The translations under genes were made by a program, and so were the position numbers. 64,000 nt of DNA from Pelodera strongyloides. Lineage: Eukaryota; Nematoda; Chromadorea; Rhabditida; Rhabditidae. The stretch covers positions 146,331 through 210,330 of the forward strand of contig JAANDG010000231.1 in the NCBI GenBank assembly GCA_036852015.1. The letters run 5' to 3'. Under the pieces are notes generated by a model. It had not been told where the DNA came from and did no database searches. It saw only the letters and a program-made list of their open reading frames with translations. This document shows positions 37,209 through 49,195 of this stretch, one piece after another (position 1 is the stretch's first letter; the number at the start of each line of letters is the position of its first letter).

Positions 37209-40200
37209 GTTAGTCATTATATGGAACACACCTTGTTTATCGTTTTTCTATTGATTGCATTGTCTTAAAGTATGCAAAGTTCCTTGCATTTTCAGGTTAG
37301 CGTTATCCGCATTCCCAGCGATAAGTCCAGCATCCAACCTGGAGCACTTCAGAACACACTTATAAGCGAATCAGGAACCCTCGTGCAACAGTACATAATC
37401 CGTCAGTTGTCCACTAAACTTGTATTTGTGCATGTATTATACAACAATTGAACTGACAATAACAATTGTTTTTTTATCAACTATTTTTTCAGCGTGCGAT
37501 ACCTTCGAGTGGGACCCCAAGGGAGCTCTTTGCTACCGCATTGTCATTTCCGAAAAGGTTGAGCTTTTTCTTTGAATATTTGAATTCATATTGCTAGATT
37601 AGGGGTTCATGCGTTCATAGTCTCTTTCACAGGCTCATCAAATGCGGTAAGTGCAGGAAGGGCGTGGCATTTTGTTTTATTAATAAACGACTTACGTTCA
37701 GATGCCCTTCGTTGATGCTTCTGGTTACTGTCATTATGTTCGCGGAGCCCTCGTTGATATCTTCGGACCCGACAAACAAGCGGATGTCGTATGTGAGAAA
37801 TTCCTCCTTTTCTTTTCCACGCCATGTTTATAAATCTAACTGAAGTACCGCGTATTTATTTAGATGAGACCGGAGCAAATGCCCAGAGCCAGGGTGTCAA
37901 GATCTGGCTTGGTCTTCTGAGAATTAGTGGAACGTGGTATTGGGATGTGAGCGACGGACATAGCGACCATCCCCTGGTTTGTGATTTGCAGAAAAGCAGC
38001 ATACGACTTTGATCAACTTTGTAAAGCGAAATCTTATATTCTATTTGTGGTTTGCATATTCCAGGGAGCCTATAATAACTGGAGAAGTGGTGTCAACCTG
38101 AACGACCCCAACCTTGCATGTGCAATCATGGCCGAGGACGGGTACTGGGAGCCACACGATTGTGGAGCGAAGGACGCCTACAGTCTTTGCCAGAAGCACA
38201 GATGTATGGGCCTTGACAAAAACCTGTTTTGATAAATCATACATCTAGCCTTACTAACCAAACCACCATTTTTACTACGACCATTGCGATTTTTCTTCTT
38301 TTCTAAAGTGTGAATTTATATTGCAGATGGACAGGCAATCTACCCCGGAGACGCGTCAACAAGTAAGCCCGTTGAACTTCCCCATTCGAGCATGCCTTGT
38401 GCATAAAAATGGCACAATTGATCCTACTTCGATATCAACATCTGTCTTTGACGCAACAGAGAACTCTGCTATTTTTAGATGTTCTTCCCGGAGGAATGTG
38501 GCAGATCCAAGTTCAGACCAAGAGCGGAATGTGCTCAATCCAAAATAAGATCCAATCAACCATCCAGGTCTACCACTCATTCGCACAGGACCCGCATGAT
38601 GACTTTGGAATGTTCTACGCAAACAGTGACTCGAGTATGCATTGATGATAGCACTTTCTGGGGGAGCTCTTTTGTAATAGGTCTTCGAACTGTCTATGTT
38701 TAGAAAAGGACAATTTTTTGAATTTCACAAACTGTCATTTTGTTTATTCAGCGATGATTTTTGCAGGCAACAACTACTTCTTGATGGGTACAACTGGTCT
38801 AGCTCCCTTCCATTCGGATATCAGTCCATCTGAAGCTGGACGTGTCAATTATGTCTTCATGGGCTTCAACGGTTAGTCCTTCCGTAGAAATAATATATAC
38901 CACAAGGATGTTAGATGTTGATATATTTATTGTATTCTTTTATTCAGGAACCGCATTCGATGCTCTACATACACTGGATCGACAGGGATGTGCCCATCAA
39001 ATGATCTCCAACAGTTTCTCGTGTCAAAGAGCGGGAGCCGCTCTCGATGAATTCTTTATTAAGGTGAATAAAGTTGAACTAAGTTTAGGATTGAGCTAAC
39101 TAAGTTTAAGCTAGCAGTCTGTCAACCGAACCAGCTTAATTCTAAAATGTACTTTAGTTCGCCGGTTACGATCAGTACGGATATGCCTTCGAGCGCATTT
39201 CAACCGGATTCTGCGCAAAATACAGTGAGTGAATTACGAAGCAAGTAAGTTATTGATACTATGTGTATATTTCTTAACACAACATCTGATTGTTTTAGTA
39301 TACGAATGCAGAAATGGTGGAACAATGGTTAATGGACAATGCGCCTGTAGTCCTGGATTCACTGGACGAGTTTGCGAGGTAACAAATCACATAAATAGAA
39401 AGCGTAGACGTGCACTAGTTTGGATAGTCCGTAGCTATCACAGAAAGAAACTGCGCACCTTGTAGAATCAATGAAAAATTTGAAAAATTCCTATCCTGCA
39501 TGTTTTTTGGAAATTAATAGCAATGGGGCGTTTATTAATAAAATATTTTCTTTATTTGTGGAACAACTATTCCAGGCGCCTATTTGTGAGCATGGTGTGC
39601 AAACAGCTGAGGGAAAATGTGATTGTGACCCGAACTTCACGGGAACCTTCTGCGAACTGGGTATGTTGAGATTATTCAATTCCAGATCTGTACACAATAC
39701 AAAGGTCGGAAGTTTTCCCTCTAGAACTTGGACATATTTTCCTTTTCACAACGTAGACCCTTCAAATAAAATGGTAATCGTTGGTGATGTATTTAAGCTG
39801 ACGTTTTTATTTCAGCCTACTGCGAGCCACCAGTGCCCGCTCCATTTGGTGACCAGAACAAGACCTTGGCTATTTTGCTGGAAACAAGCTCTCTTATGAC
39901 ACCGACCATTTTCAATCTCCAGTAAGTTGTTCAACAATTTGCGAACAACATGTAACCTATGATTGACAACTACCACGATTATGGTTCCCATTGCAGGAGA
40001 AACCTGGCAAAGGTTGTTCAAAATCTGACAGCCCCGGGCTCACTTCAAACTGGATGGTTCGAGAACTTCGTCCTGTATCCCTTCGACTCAGGTTTGCTTT
40101 GACGTTTTGTTCAAGGATAAAAAGTGATCTTGCGACAGTCAAACATGCATTTCGCCTTCAATATTTCGTATGCACTTTTAGTATCGAACATGGATCAATG

Positions 40201-43200
40201 GTACCCTCCAGTGTGGACCAATAACCTGAGTGATGTGCTAAGTCTTCTAAGGAGCATAAAATTCGGATGCCCTGGAAGCGGAGGCTGCTCTTTGTGTGAG
40301 AACTTTTCTAAACGCGTATGTCAAAACTTTGGCAGCCCGAGTTGCTTTGCAATGCCACAAAAAATACCGTATCTCGGTCAGTTTCAATGGTTTCGAGACG
40401 TGCGTAGAATCTCTTGCGAAGTCGAAAATAGTTGTCAATTTGGTAAATAATGTAGGAACTAGAAACACTCATTTCAGCTTGCCCTCGTCCGTACCTCACA
40501 GTGCTCCAAGAGGTCCTGAACTGGAAGGAAATGAAACAGATGAACTCGGTTAGTTGACATTAAATAGAGCTCTTTATGCATTGGATAATGTAAATTAGAT
40601 TGCACTATTGAAACTGAGTTAGAACCATTTCTTCGTGTTTCAGAACTGTTATTATTATAGGTTGTGCTCGTCGTCACTCAGTCTTCTCCGGAAGACTACG
40701 AGCTCTTCGACAAGATCGAGGATTCGGTTGCCCAGAGCAGGGCCAAGGTAGAGTTCGTTAGCCGATTTTAGGTAAATGTGCGATATAAATTACTGTAATA
40801 AAGTTTCTATATGGGCTAAAATTTTTGTTTTTGCAACTACGGGATAAATTTACTTTGCAGGTCCACTTCCTTGTCACAGACACTTCTTCACCATGCAACG
40901 ATGGCTGGAATAATCCGGCAGCCGAAACACTTGGAGAGATTGCTGAAATTTCCGGCGGAAGCGTTTTCACGGTAATATTTGTCTTACGTTGCAAAAAGCA
41001 CGTACTATACTGTATGCAGCAAGAGGCTCGTAGGTTACTTAAGCAATGAATGCAACATTTGTTTCAGCTAAGCTCCGTTGAAGTGGTGAACACATGGCTG
41101 GGCACCTACTTCCCCACAACGTTCAGAGGAGCCGCTATGGACCTCGGACAAGGAAACCAACGCGAGTGCGCCTATTCCGAAGTGTTCTTCCATGTATGTG
41201 CTTAGAAATAGTGATGTACGGCACCACCTGGTTAAATATGCAATTTCACAGGAAGGCATCAAGTAAAGGAAAATAAGCGGTTAATAACGTGATATATAAT
41301 CTCCTCATCATCTCATTCCACTGTATGTAGTTTATTTTGTTTAGATGTTACACTTTCTAAGCTTCCGAAGTGCTACGGTGTTTACTGAATACTCATTTCA
41401 GATCGAACATGCGGCCTATGAGTTCACAATCAACTACTTTGCCAGTACAATCAACGTAACGCTCTACAATCCGAATGGAGATCAAATCCAAACTGGACCA
41501 TCACTCTTCACATCAGCCACCACATACGTCGCTATTGTTCGGGTTTGTAAATAACTTTTATATTCCTAAACCAACTAGAATTTTAAACTGCGACCCGGTG
41601 AAACCTTGTCTTCCTTTTACTTATGCACATTTTTAGGTGAACGACACAGGAGCAACAGAGGCTGGTACATGGAAGTTGGTAACCAGTGCTCCTGGCAGCA
41701 TGTGCTACTTGAGCATTAATGTGCGATCCGGTCTTGAAATCTACCCTGCATATATACAGGTAAGTTATTATGAGTTGGCACATAGAAAAACCGCATGTTC
41801 GCTCAGAAAAGAGTATTCCGTAAAAGCATAAAAAAATGGAATGTCAGAAGTCCTGTAAGACAAGCGCATAACATTATGTTTGCTGCGCTGGCTACTCTGC
41901 TTTGTATCCTGAAAGCTACAGACAACTGTATCGGACACCTTCTCATATCCTTTAATCTAGAATTAGAGGTAGAAGGCCAATTTAGTTAATCTGTTAAATT
42001 AAATTTTAGCCGCGCGATCAGTACAACGGAGCCACTCAGGATGATGCACACTATCAGCCGCTTCTCGGTAAGTTTCATTTCTCAAATTTCTCATTTTGAC
42101 CACAAACTGGGGGTATTGCATTCCGAAGGGACGAACAAAGGGCCAATTTTATTTTGACCAAATAATCAAACCGTTTGTTTTCAGGCGAACAGAATGTGGT
42201 TGTCGTTCATGCTGATGGTCTTCCAGAAGGAGCAAGAATCACCTATGCTCAGGTAATTCAAAAGAAAATGCCAAATACCCTTGAATTCTTGCCTGTAGCT
42301 ACAGACCTGATCGAGAATGCAGCGTGTTGTTCATCCCGTGACATTTGTAAATTTGTAAATTGATTATAATATACATTAGTGCCAGCGCATTAGTCGGAGA
42401 TTTGTGTAAAGGTGATTGGCTGATAATATGTTCTCCTTTTCCTCAAAAAAACCGTAATCGTATAATCTTTTGGTAATGTCTTGGATCATTGTAGTCGAGT
42501 GAAGTCATCATACGAAACCACACCCAAAAGAAATAATCTGCTGGTACAACACAAAAAAAAATCAACACACGCATTATATTATTTTAGACTAATAAATCTT
42601 ATAAACAGACGTAATGATCATCGACATGATCACATGGAATCTATTTAGAGAATGAGTTGATGGATATTTGAAGGCTCGCAGGAAAGGAAATAATAAGCAA
42701 CAAAAGTAAAAAATAGCTTACAGGCGGTCTACCCGAGACAAGGACTCTTCTTCGTTTCCGAAATGAGACGCAGAGATAAGGGATGCAGTTTCGAGTATTA
42801 CTCGACCAAGAGTTTCGCGTGCGAAGCAAGGGTAAGAAGCATCTAGTTATAATAATTAAATATGTTTTCGCTTTAGGAAATTGGCGAATATTATATATAT
42901 ATGAATTGCAGCACGTGCGCGTTCTCATCTACGGTCGTGATGAAAAGGGCGCCAGCTTCCACAGGACGTTTATTGCCAATTGCCTGAATGAGCGACCAAC
43001 TCCGCCACGTGAGTATATAGTTAACATACGGGGAGAATGAGTTCCAGCTCCTAACTACCACAGCGAGTGAAATCTGTGAAACCACTTGGGAACTGCCATT
43101 ATTCATTTGTTATGCCTAGGGCAACACCTTAAAGAAATTCTCGTTTCGTTGAAGCGAGCATTTCTTCACCTGTATATATGTGTACACATAAGAAATACAC

Positions 43201-44959
43201 CATTTCGTTAATATTGCCAAATATAGAGGATAAGATTGTGTGTTTTCTGTTCGTGATGAACAATTTATCTTCATTCAGCGGCCCCGGCTCATTGTGATTT
43301 GACCGCTGTGAGAAATGACATTGTCTTCATGGTTGACGCTTCGGATTACGCCATGCAAGAGGACAGATTCCTTATTGTTGGTTTTGTTATTGTTACTGGG
43401 TAATCATGCTTTTCAAAACTATCCTTGTATCAGACTTTCAATTTAGCATTATATGTTAATTATAATTTCAGCTGAAATCATTCATTCAAGCAACAATCGG
43501 CAACTACACACTCGGAAATAACAACACGAATGTGGGAGTCATAACCGTTTCCGGAGCACTGGTACGCAAACATCCGAATTAAATATTTATTGAGAATTGT
43601 TTTCGATCTTCGGTACATTGAAGAGACGGTTGTCACATTGTTTACTCGAACCAACGATAACAATAAGCTAAATAATAACCTTAGACCCCGGAGTACGTTC
43701 TACCTCTTGGACAGTGCACAAGTGCCAATTGCGCAGCTGCAATGACTGCTCCTGGATCTCCTGGACAGAATGTCACGAAGTAAGTCTTCGCTGAACCTAG
43801 TTGCCACCGTTTTTTTTGTGAGAGAAATCAACACTACTTCAAAAAAATGAAACCTATTCTCACAAATATTTTATGGTTACATTTACTGTTTGGGTAAAAT
43901 AAGAAAGCTAAACTTATGATAACTATAACTACAATTTGTTGAACCATTTCATGTGAATTACACTTATTCCCGTTTCTTTAGCGCTATCAACTACATCCTA
44001 GCCAACTTCAACCCCCGAACCGATCAGGGCGTGAGGAGGACCATTGTCTATCTGACATCTACTAACAAGTAGGCAATTTTTCAGCTTTGAATAAATTCGG
44101 TAGCGCATACATATAAGAAAAGCGAATGAAACTTACCTGAAGCAGATCAGATGCAACGATGAGTACCGATTTATGCACAACATCAATTTACAACTTTTAA
44201 AGGTTTACCGATGTGGATCCCGTACAAACACTGAACAGCCTTCGCAGAGGTGGTTCCTACGGATTTACCATGATTTCGCTCAATATTCTGGTAGGTGATT
44301 TATGTTTTCGAGAAAACTTTCTCAGGAAAGAAGTAGGCATTAATGTGTGTACCTTACAATTGTGCCATTAGAAAGACAAGGCCCGTCAGTTGTAATTCTA
44401 TTTTTCTACATACTAGACATTTTCAGTCGAATACCCAGACGCAGATGATGGCCAATGAGTACTGTTCCTACTACGCAAAGGACATGAATGACATTATTCT
44501 GAACGGACGAAACTTCCTCCAGAGTCTCACATGCTTGTATGTTTTTTTTTCGTATAGTTGACCATGAATTGGATGTGCAAGTGACGGTATTTCTTCCTGT
44601 CTAATCGATCTAATCGAATCCTAGCCCTTGTCATAGCATGATTTCAAAATACACATCTGAAGCTTATTTATAAAAATTAAGTTAAAATAGGCCAGTTGTT
44701 TATTGAAAGCTTATATTGACGACAGCATGTAAGGAATCTGATTCGTTCTACTAATCTACTATACTACTGATCATTACAAGAAATGCGCAAAAACATACGT
44801 AGCAAATTAAGAGGGATAATCAAATAACAAATAGACTGTCATCAACAGTGAACTACGTAAAAATAAGCGCTAGAATCATGACAAAACGGCGATAATCGGA
44901 CAGGATTGTAGTAGTTTATTTCAAGAAATTTCAGGCGTTTCCCAATGTGCGGAATGTGA
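29849..44959 (+). CDS. Large secreted vWA/EGF/C-type-lectin mosaic protein (IRG-7-like)
   Basis: Predicted secreted protein of about 2,161 residues with no transmembrane segment seen. Architecture resembles nematode IRG-7-type proteins, which combine vWA, EGF and C-type-lectin modules and are linked to immune/pathogen response; that link is established for C. elegans and inferred here. Order by residue: signal peptide 1-16 (LLLILAALSGLSLA); one EGF half near 74-84; a Cys-rich beta domain to about 375; EGF pair 377-427 (CLCP, CMNGGT, CLCPDGFSGTNC); vWA-like 428-616; beta domain to 838; EGF pair 839-903; vWA-like 904-1113; C-type lectin 1179-1314 (CYRIV, WYWDVSD, ACAIMAEDGYWEPHDC); beta domain; EGF pair 1475-1529; vWA-like 1530-1724; beta domain; vWA-like 1965-2160 (IVFMVDASDYA). 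The vWA metal sites are degenerate, arguing against classical MIDAS binding. The last exon (44935-44959) is a best guess. All 62 junctions are in phase. Convergent with the GPCR. Confidence 0.9.
35226..35322. repeat. (TATAGA)n microsatellite in intron
   Basis: Roughly 97 bp of TATAGA/GATA units lie in the intron before exon 35344-35407. Confidence 0.9.
37296..44959 (+). other. Exon map, second half of the mosaic gene
   Basis: Exons 32-63: 37296-37401, 37493-37557, 37702-37792, 37864-37976, 38065-38203, 38327-38362, 38479-38634, 38767-38871, 38948-39063, 39158-39224, 39299-39378, 39576-39660, 39816-39921, 39997-40091, 40182-40295, 40478-40548, 40661-40747, 40861-40971, 41068-41193, 41402-41542, 41637-41759, 42010-42067, 42185-42252, 42724-42831, 42912-43008, 43279-43376, 43472-43561, 43685-43779, 43982-44068, 44203-44290, 44427-44536, 44935-44959. 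For the last exon, acceptors near 45048-45051 would also give a stop within two codons. Confidence 0.8.
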
Positions 44960-45567
44960 AACTTCAACCGCCAAAGTTAATATAAAGTATTTTATTTTGT
45001 TTTATCCAATAAATATATGATAATTTTTTATTCTTCTTTGCAGCAGGTAGTAATCCGTTTTGTGATGAGGAAACTGTTTGAAATTAAAGCAATTTTGTCT
45101 TAAATCCGAGTCAATTCGGGAGCTCAGCTAATAAATAATATTTGACACGATTTTTGAAATGCGGATCAAGTGTTTCATGTCTTCAAAAAAAGAAGAGAAA
45201 TACATAGTAATACTTTTATTAAATAATCAGTGACTTTGAAAATTATTATAAAAAATGAACAGAGTAATATGACTGTTACCATTGAGTGATATATTACGAG
45301 AAATTTCATTTCGAGTAAATTCGGCAATTTCTACGAACAAAAAAGCATATTAGGAAAATATTCCCAGAACAATATGTTTACCTGAAAAGGAAATGCTAGG
45401 TTCCCGTGGTAAAGTGCAACAGATGAACTATAAATATACTTGAGCGGAAGGATATGAAAATAAACAAATTTCGACAAATTCTTGGTTATAAACAATGATC
45501 TAATGCAAGGTTAGATACTCTATCTTTCTGTCGGTTTAGGGAGCCGAGCCTATTTGTTATACGCTTA

Positions 45568-48114
45568 TTAGACAGATCCTGGTTCCGCTGTCATTGGGCG
45601 AGGAGACAAAGTAGGCGTTGTTGTTGGAAGTTCATGCCAGAACTTGGCGAGTAGCGGCTTTCGGGAAGCGGTCGCGTAGTAAAGTTCTGAAATCAGCTTC
45701 TATGAATTAACCTGTTTAGGACGATTTTAGGCTTCAATAGTTGTGTAACACCCAGCGAATGGTCGTCAAGAGCGTATAATGGTTAACTTACGGGCATGAC
45801 TGAGGATTGGGTAGCTCTGGCTGCAGCATGGAAGGAAGAGTGCCCTGAATGTAGCAAGGAAGTCGTTGCTCATTGAGCAGTACAGGATGAACGAGATTGA
45901 AGAGTAGAGCAGTGTGAGCATCTCCATGAGACTACCCATGTGGTCATAGATTCTGATTCCAAACTCCTCTCCGTAAATCGCCATGAACAGATTGAGTATT
46001 CCGTTCGGTAGTTCTACCTAAAGAATGTGCATATGATTACTTGCTCTCGTAACTAAATACTCGCGTATATTTTTAGGCCCAAAATAATAGACAATGTTTG
46101 TAGTCGCACGAGACGACACTACAAGTACTCTTTATATATATTTGTCTGATTGTTATGAAATACAGTACTCTTGAAACTCACAATGACGCAGAGGAACAAG
46201 ATGATGACGAGCATTCTCGTAGTTCTTGGACGAGAGGCGAACTTTTTCCGGCCCTTTTTGTCGGATGGTGATTTGGGAACCTCATTCTTGCGATACCAGA
46301 CATTGCGACGTCTTTCCACACTTTTGAGGGATCTGAAGTCACTTTACATTATAAAACGGTCACTCTTTAATTTTCCCAGTACTCTGCGTCCCATCAAGAA
46401 CAGGGTAACGGACATCCGTATTGCCGTCCATGTAATCGTACAGTAATCACCATAGACTAATCCTCCAAAACAAGATTTTTTCGGCTCAACATCATGATTA
46501 GCACCACAAGTATCTCCTTAAGCCCGATAACGTAGAACGTTCACACAAATTAGGCATATTAGACTATTAGATGAAAAAGCCGTACGAGGAGCTAATACGG
46601 TGCCACACGCCTATGGAAACTGATCATTGGGTCGCATTTAAGGGAAACGATAACAACGATTAGGTTGTGGAGTAAACGTCAGAAGTATAATCGCATGAGT
46701 TCAGTATCGTTACCTGATGAGAGCGACAAGTAGTACTGTAAGTATGAGCGAGGGGACAATCTTCAGAACAATTCCAAACATCCAAAAGACGGCAGACACA
46801 AGTTCTGGTTGTTCGGAATAGTTGAGATCGTACATGTTGTCGAGGGAACAGTTCATGTAGTCCACAGATACCCTGCCAACCTAAACCATAGACCTCGAAT
46901 ATTTGCTTCGTATTCCAAGGTCTTATCCTCAATTAGCTAAAAATTCCTCAAGTAGTGGCCATATTTCGAAAACTTCATGTTCTGAGAAAAGTCGCAAAGC
47001 TGTCATTATTTACTGTGGCTTAGAGAGCAGTAAGCTCGTTTTTACGGACAGTGCTCACGGCATGTCTGGCAGAAAATCACAAAACTAACCCTCGAAATCA
47101 GGAAGACTGGCACACAGATAATCGGGACTATGATCCAGACGAGGACTGTTGCGCCAGCAGCCAATTTCCTCTTATAAAGGCAACGGTTGGCGTGAATTGG
47201 GTACTTCACTGCACAGTAGCGGAATACAGCCACAACGATGGTAGTCATGAAGGCAACTAAAACAGACCATGTGAACATTAACAACCACCAACTATCATTC
47301 TTTCCTAGTGAAGTGTACAACACTGCTTTAAACAATTACAGATCGATGACTTACTGGTATGAAAGACAACATTGATGTTGACGTTGATAAAGCGGTAGTA
47401 AGTGAACAGTTTTGACCACGGCAGTGCATAGCTGGAAAACACGTTTAATAAGTAATCAGTCGACAGTATGTTTCTGGCAAATACAGTAGTTTGGTTGGTG
47501 TTCAAGGCAGATGATTATCATTTGATTATCTTACCATTGTATTCTGTAATATTCGACGAGAAGAAATCCCAGATAGTTGGCAGCGAGTAGCCATTGAGCG
47601 AGTGAGAGGCCAGTTAGCAGAATGTTGACTGGAGTACGCATGCGCTTTCTAAAAGATAGGATTTATAATCATAGTAATTTATTACATCACAAAGATCAGC
47701 ACAGGAACATATACAATTTTTTTCATAAATGATAAATCAGGGTTAGTTATTTCGCATAGTATCGAATGCACCACCAAAAAGATATGAAGCTCACCTCGTC
47801 AGCACAATAATGTTGAAAACGTTGGAAATTGTCCCGAACATGCAGATGCAAATCGAGAGCGGAATGTGGATTTCATCATAGAACTGAATTGGGGAATTAT
47901 TTACAATGAGATGTAGCAAAGTTCGCAAGTGACCAAGAAGACACGGATCTATGTGTAGATCAAGTTTACTCCACATAGTCCCTCAGCAACGCTGAAAGTA
48001 CGGACCCACCTCAGAGAAAGGATGCAAATAACACTCGAAGAATCTGCATTCTTCATTTGTATCATTGTCCCATGCTGGGTAGTCAAGTGGATCATACTCT
48101 GTCGGTAACATCAT
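45568..48114 (-). CDS. Rhodopsin-like neuropeptide GPCR, DMSR (myosuppressin/FMRFamide receptor-like) family
   Basis: Seven-transmembrane receptor, expected to bind an RFamide-type peptide at the plasma membrane of neurons or muscle. Nine exons in transcript order: 48114-48010, 47883-47795, 47648-47535, 47431-47355, 47256-47090, 46880-46714, 46332-46182, 46017-45792, 45686-45568 (TAA); 404 residues, all phases consistent. The N-terminus is acidic with an NDT glycosylation site. TM1 has GTISNVF; TM2 NILLTGLSLAQW (Gln where Asp is usual); TM3 ends VFRYCAVKYP in place of DRY; TM6 ends VIVELPNGIL and TM7 has SSISFILYCSMS, both typical of myosuppressin/DMSR receptors instead of NPxxY. A basic third loop (ERRRNVWYRK, KKGRKK) and a Pro/Thr-rich tail follow. 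The first ATG is one base after a TTTCAG, a likely trans-splice acceptor; the frame stays open to an upstream ATG at 48198. The gene ends 609 bp from the mosaic gene, tail to tail. Confidence 0.93.
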
Positions 48115-48116
48115 TC
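48115..48116 (-). promoter_or_regulatory. Probable spliced-leader acceptor of the GPCR
   Basis: On the minus strand TGCTTTCAG precedes A-ATG-ATG with no room for a 5' UTR exon, as expected for SL trans-splicing. Confidence 0.4.
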
Positions 48117-48934
48117 TGAAAGCATTTTGAAAATATTGTAAATAGTAAATGCTTAGTAGAAAGAAGGCGCGACCGAGATAAGAACTGACAAAGAGCATCC
48201 ATATGAGCGATTATATACGGTATTTCCTGTACACAAAATTAAACCTTATTTACTTTAAATACACTTTTTATCCAAGGATGTTAGTACTCATCACTGCTTA
48301 AAGCATATATGTTTACGGCATCCTTAAATATTCTAATGGAAACGCACTCCGAGAAAGAGCTATCAGATTTTAAAAGTGCAAGTATTCGAACAACATTTAT
48401 TTACATAAAGATTAAATTTTCCGAATACTATCGAAAATTGTGCGGTTAAATAAGTGAAACGGAAAGTTGGTGATTATTGGTATGATGAAAGGGAGGAAGA
48501 AACATGAATTGGTCAAAATGATATATTAATGAAGTGTTTCTACAGTCCATGTTTCTACAGTAGTTGGCGACTGTTTGAAGAAGGGGAGATGCTGACATAC
48601 AATACAGCAAAACGGAAAATACCGCGATATAAGTAGTATATTGACGATGTGACTAAGGGACTCAACGGATTTGGTGACTTCAAATTATCATCAATTTTTA
48701 GAAAAGAGATTTACATATTTGGTTGCGTCTGTACTATCTCATGGTCCTCTTTTCGTTAATCTCAGATTTTCCGCAAAGTAGGAAATCTGATAGATTCAGG
48801 AAAAATTAGAGATGGAGAAAATGAAGAGATTTGTCTGCAAACGGACGTTGCCAATGATGCTCATTTATTAGTATTAAAACAGTTCTATTTGGAGATTGGG
48901 TGTTATTTTTTTGGATAATATTGTATCACATTCT

Positions 48935-49195
48935 CATTAAGTAGGTCAATCCGTTATTGACGCATATTAAAACAAAGCTATATGCATGGTATTCCAGGTC
49001 GGCTCAAAACCCAGCAGATCTTAAGTAGGTCAACCCGTCATTGACGAATGTTAAAACATAGCTATGTCATGCGTATAGTCCAGGTAGGCTCAAAACTCAG
49101 CAGATCACTCATTAAGTAGGTCAATCCGCCATTAACGAATATTAAAGCACAGCTATATGCGTAATATTCCAGGTCGGCTTAAAACACAGCAGATC
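48935..49195. repeat. Three-copy tandem repeat of about 87 bp upstream of the GPCR
   Basis: Units at 48935-49020, 49021-49106 and 49107-49195 share ATTAAGTAGGTCAA.CCG, then ATTAAA.CA.AGCTAT, CCAGG and CAGCAGATC. Copies differ by roughly 15 percent. It lies about 0.8 kb 5' of the GPCR start. Confidence 0.88.

Noticed and set aside
37632..37645. Possible micro-exon in the C-type lectin region
   Set aside because: It has AG and GT borders, but including it shifts the lectin domain out of frame; direct joining of 37557 to 37702 is in phase.
48935..49195. CRISPR-like array
   Set aside because: Contiguous diverged tandem units without spacers, in a eukaryotic genome; an ordinary tandem repeat.
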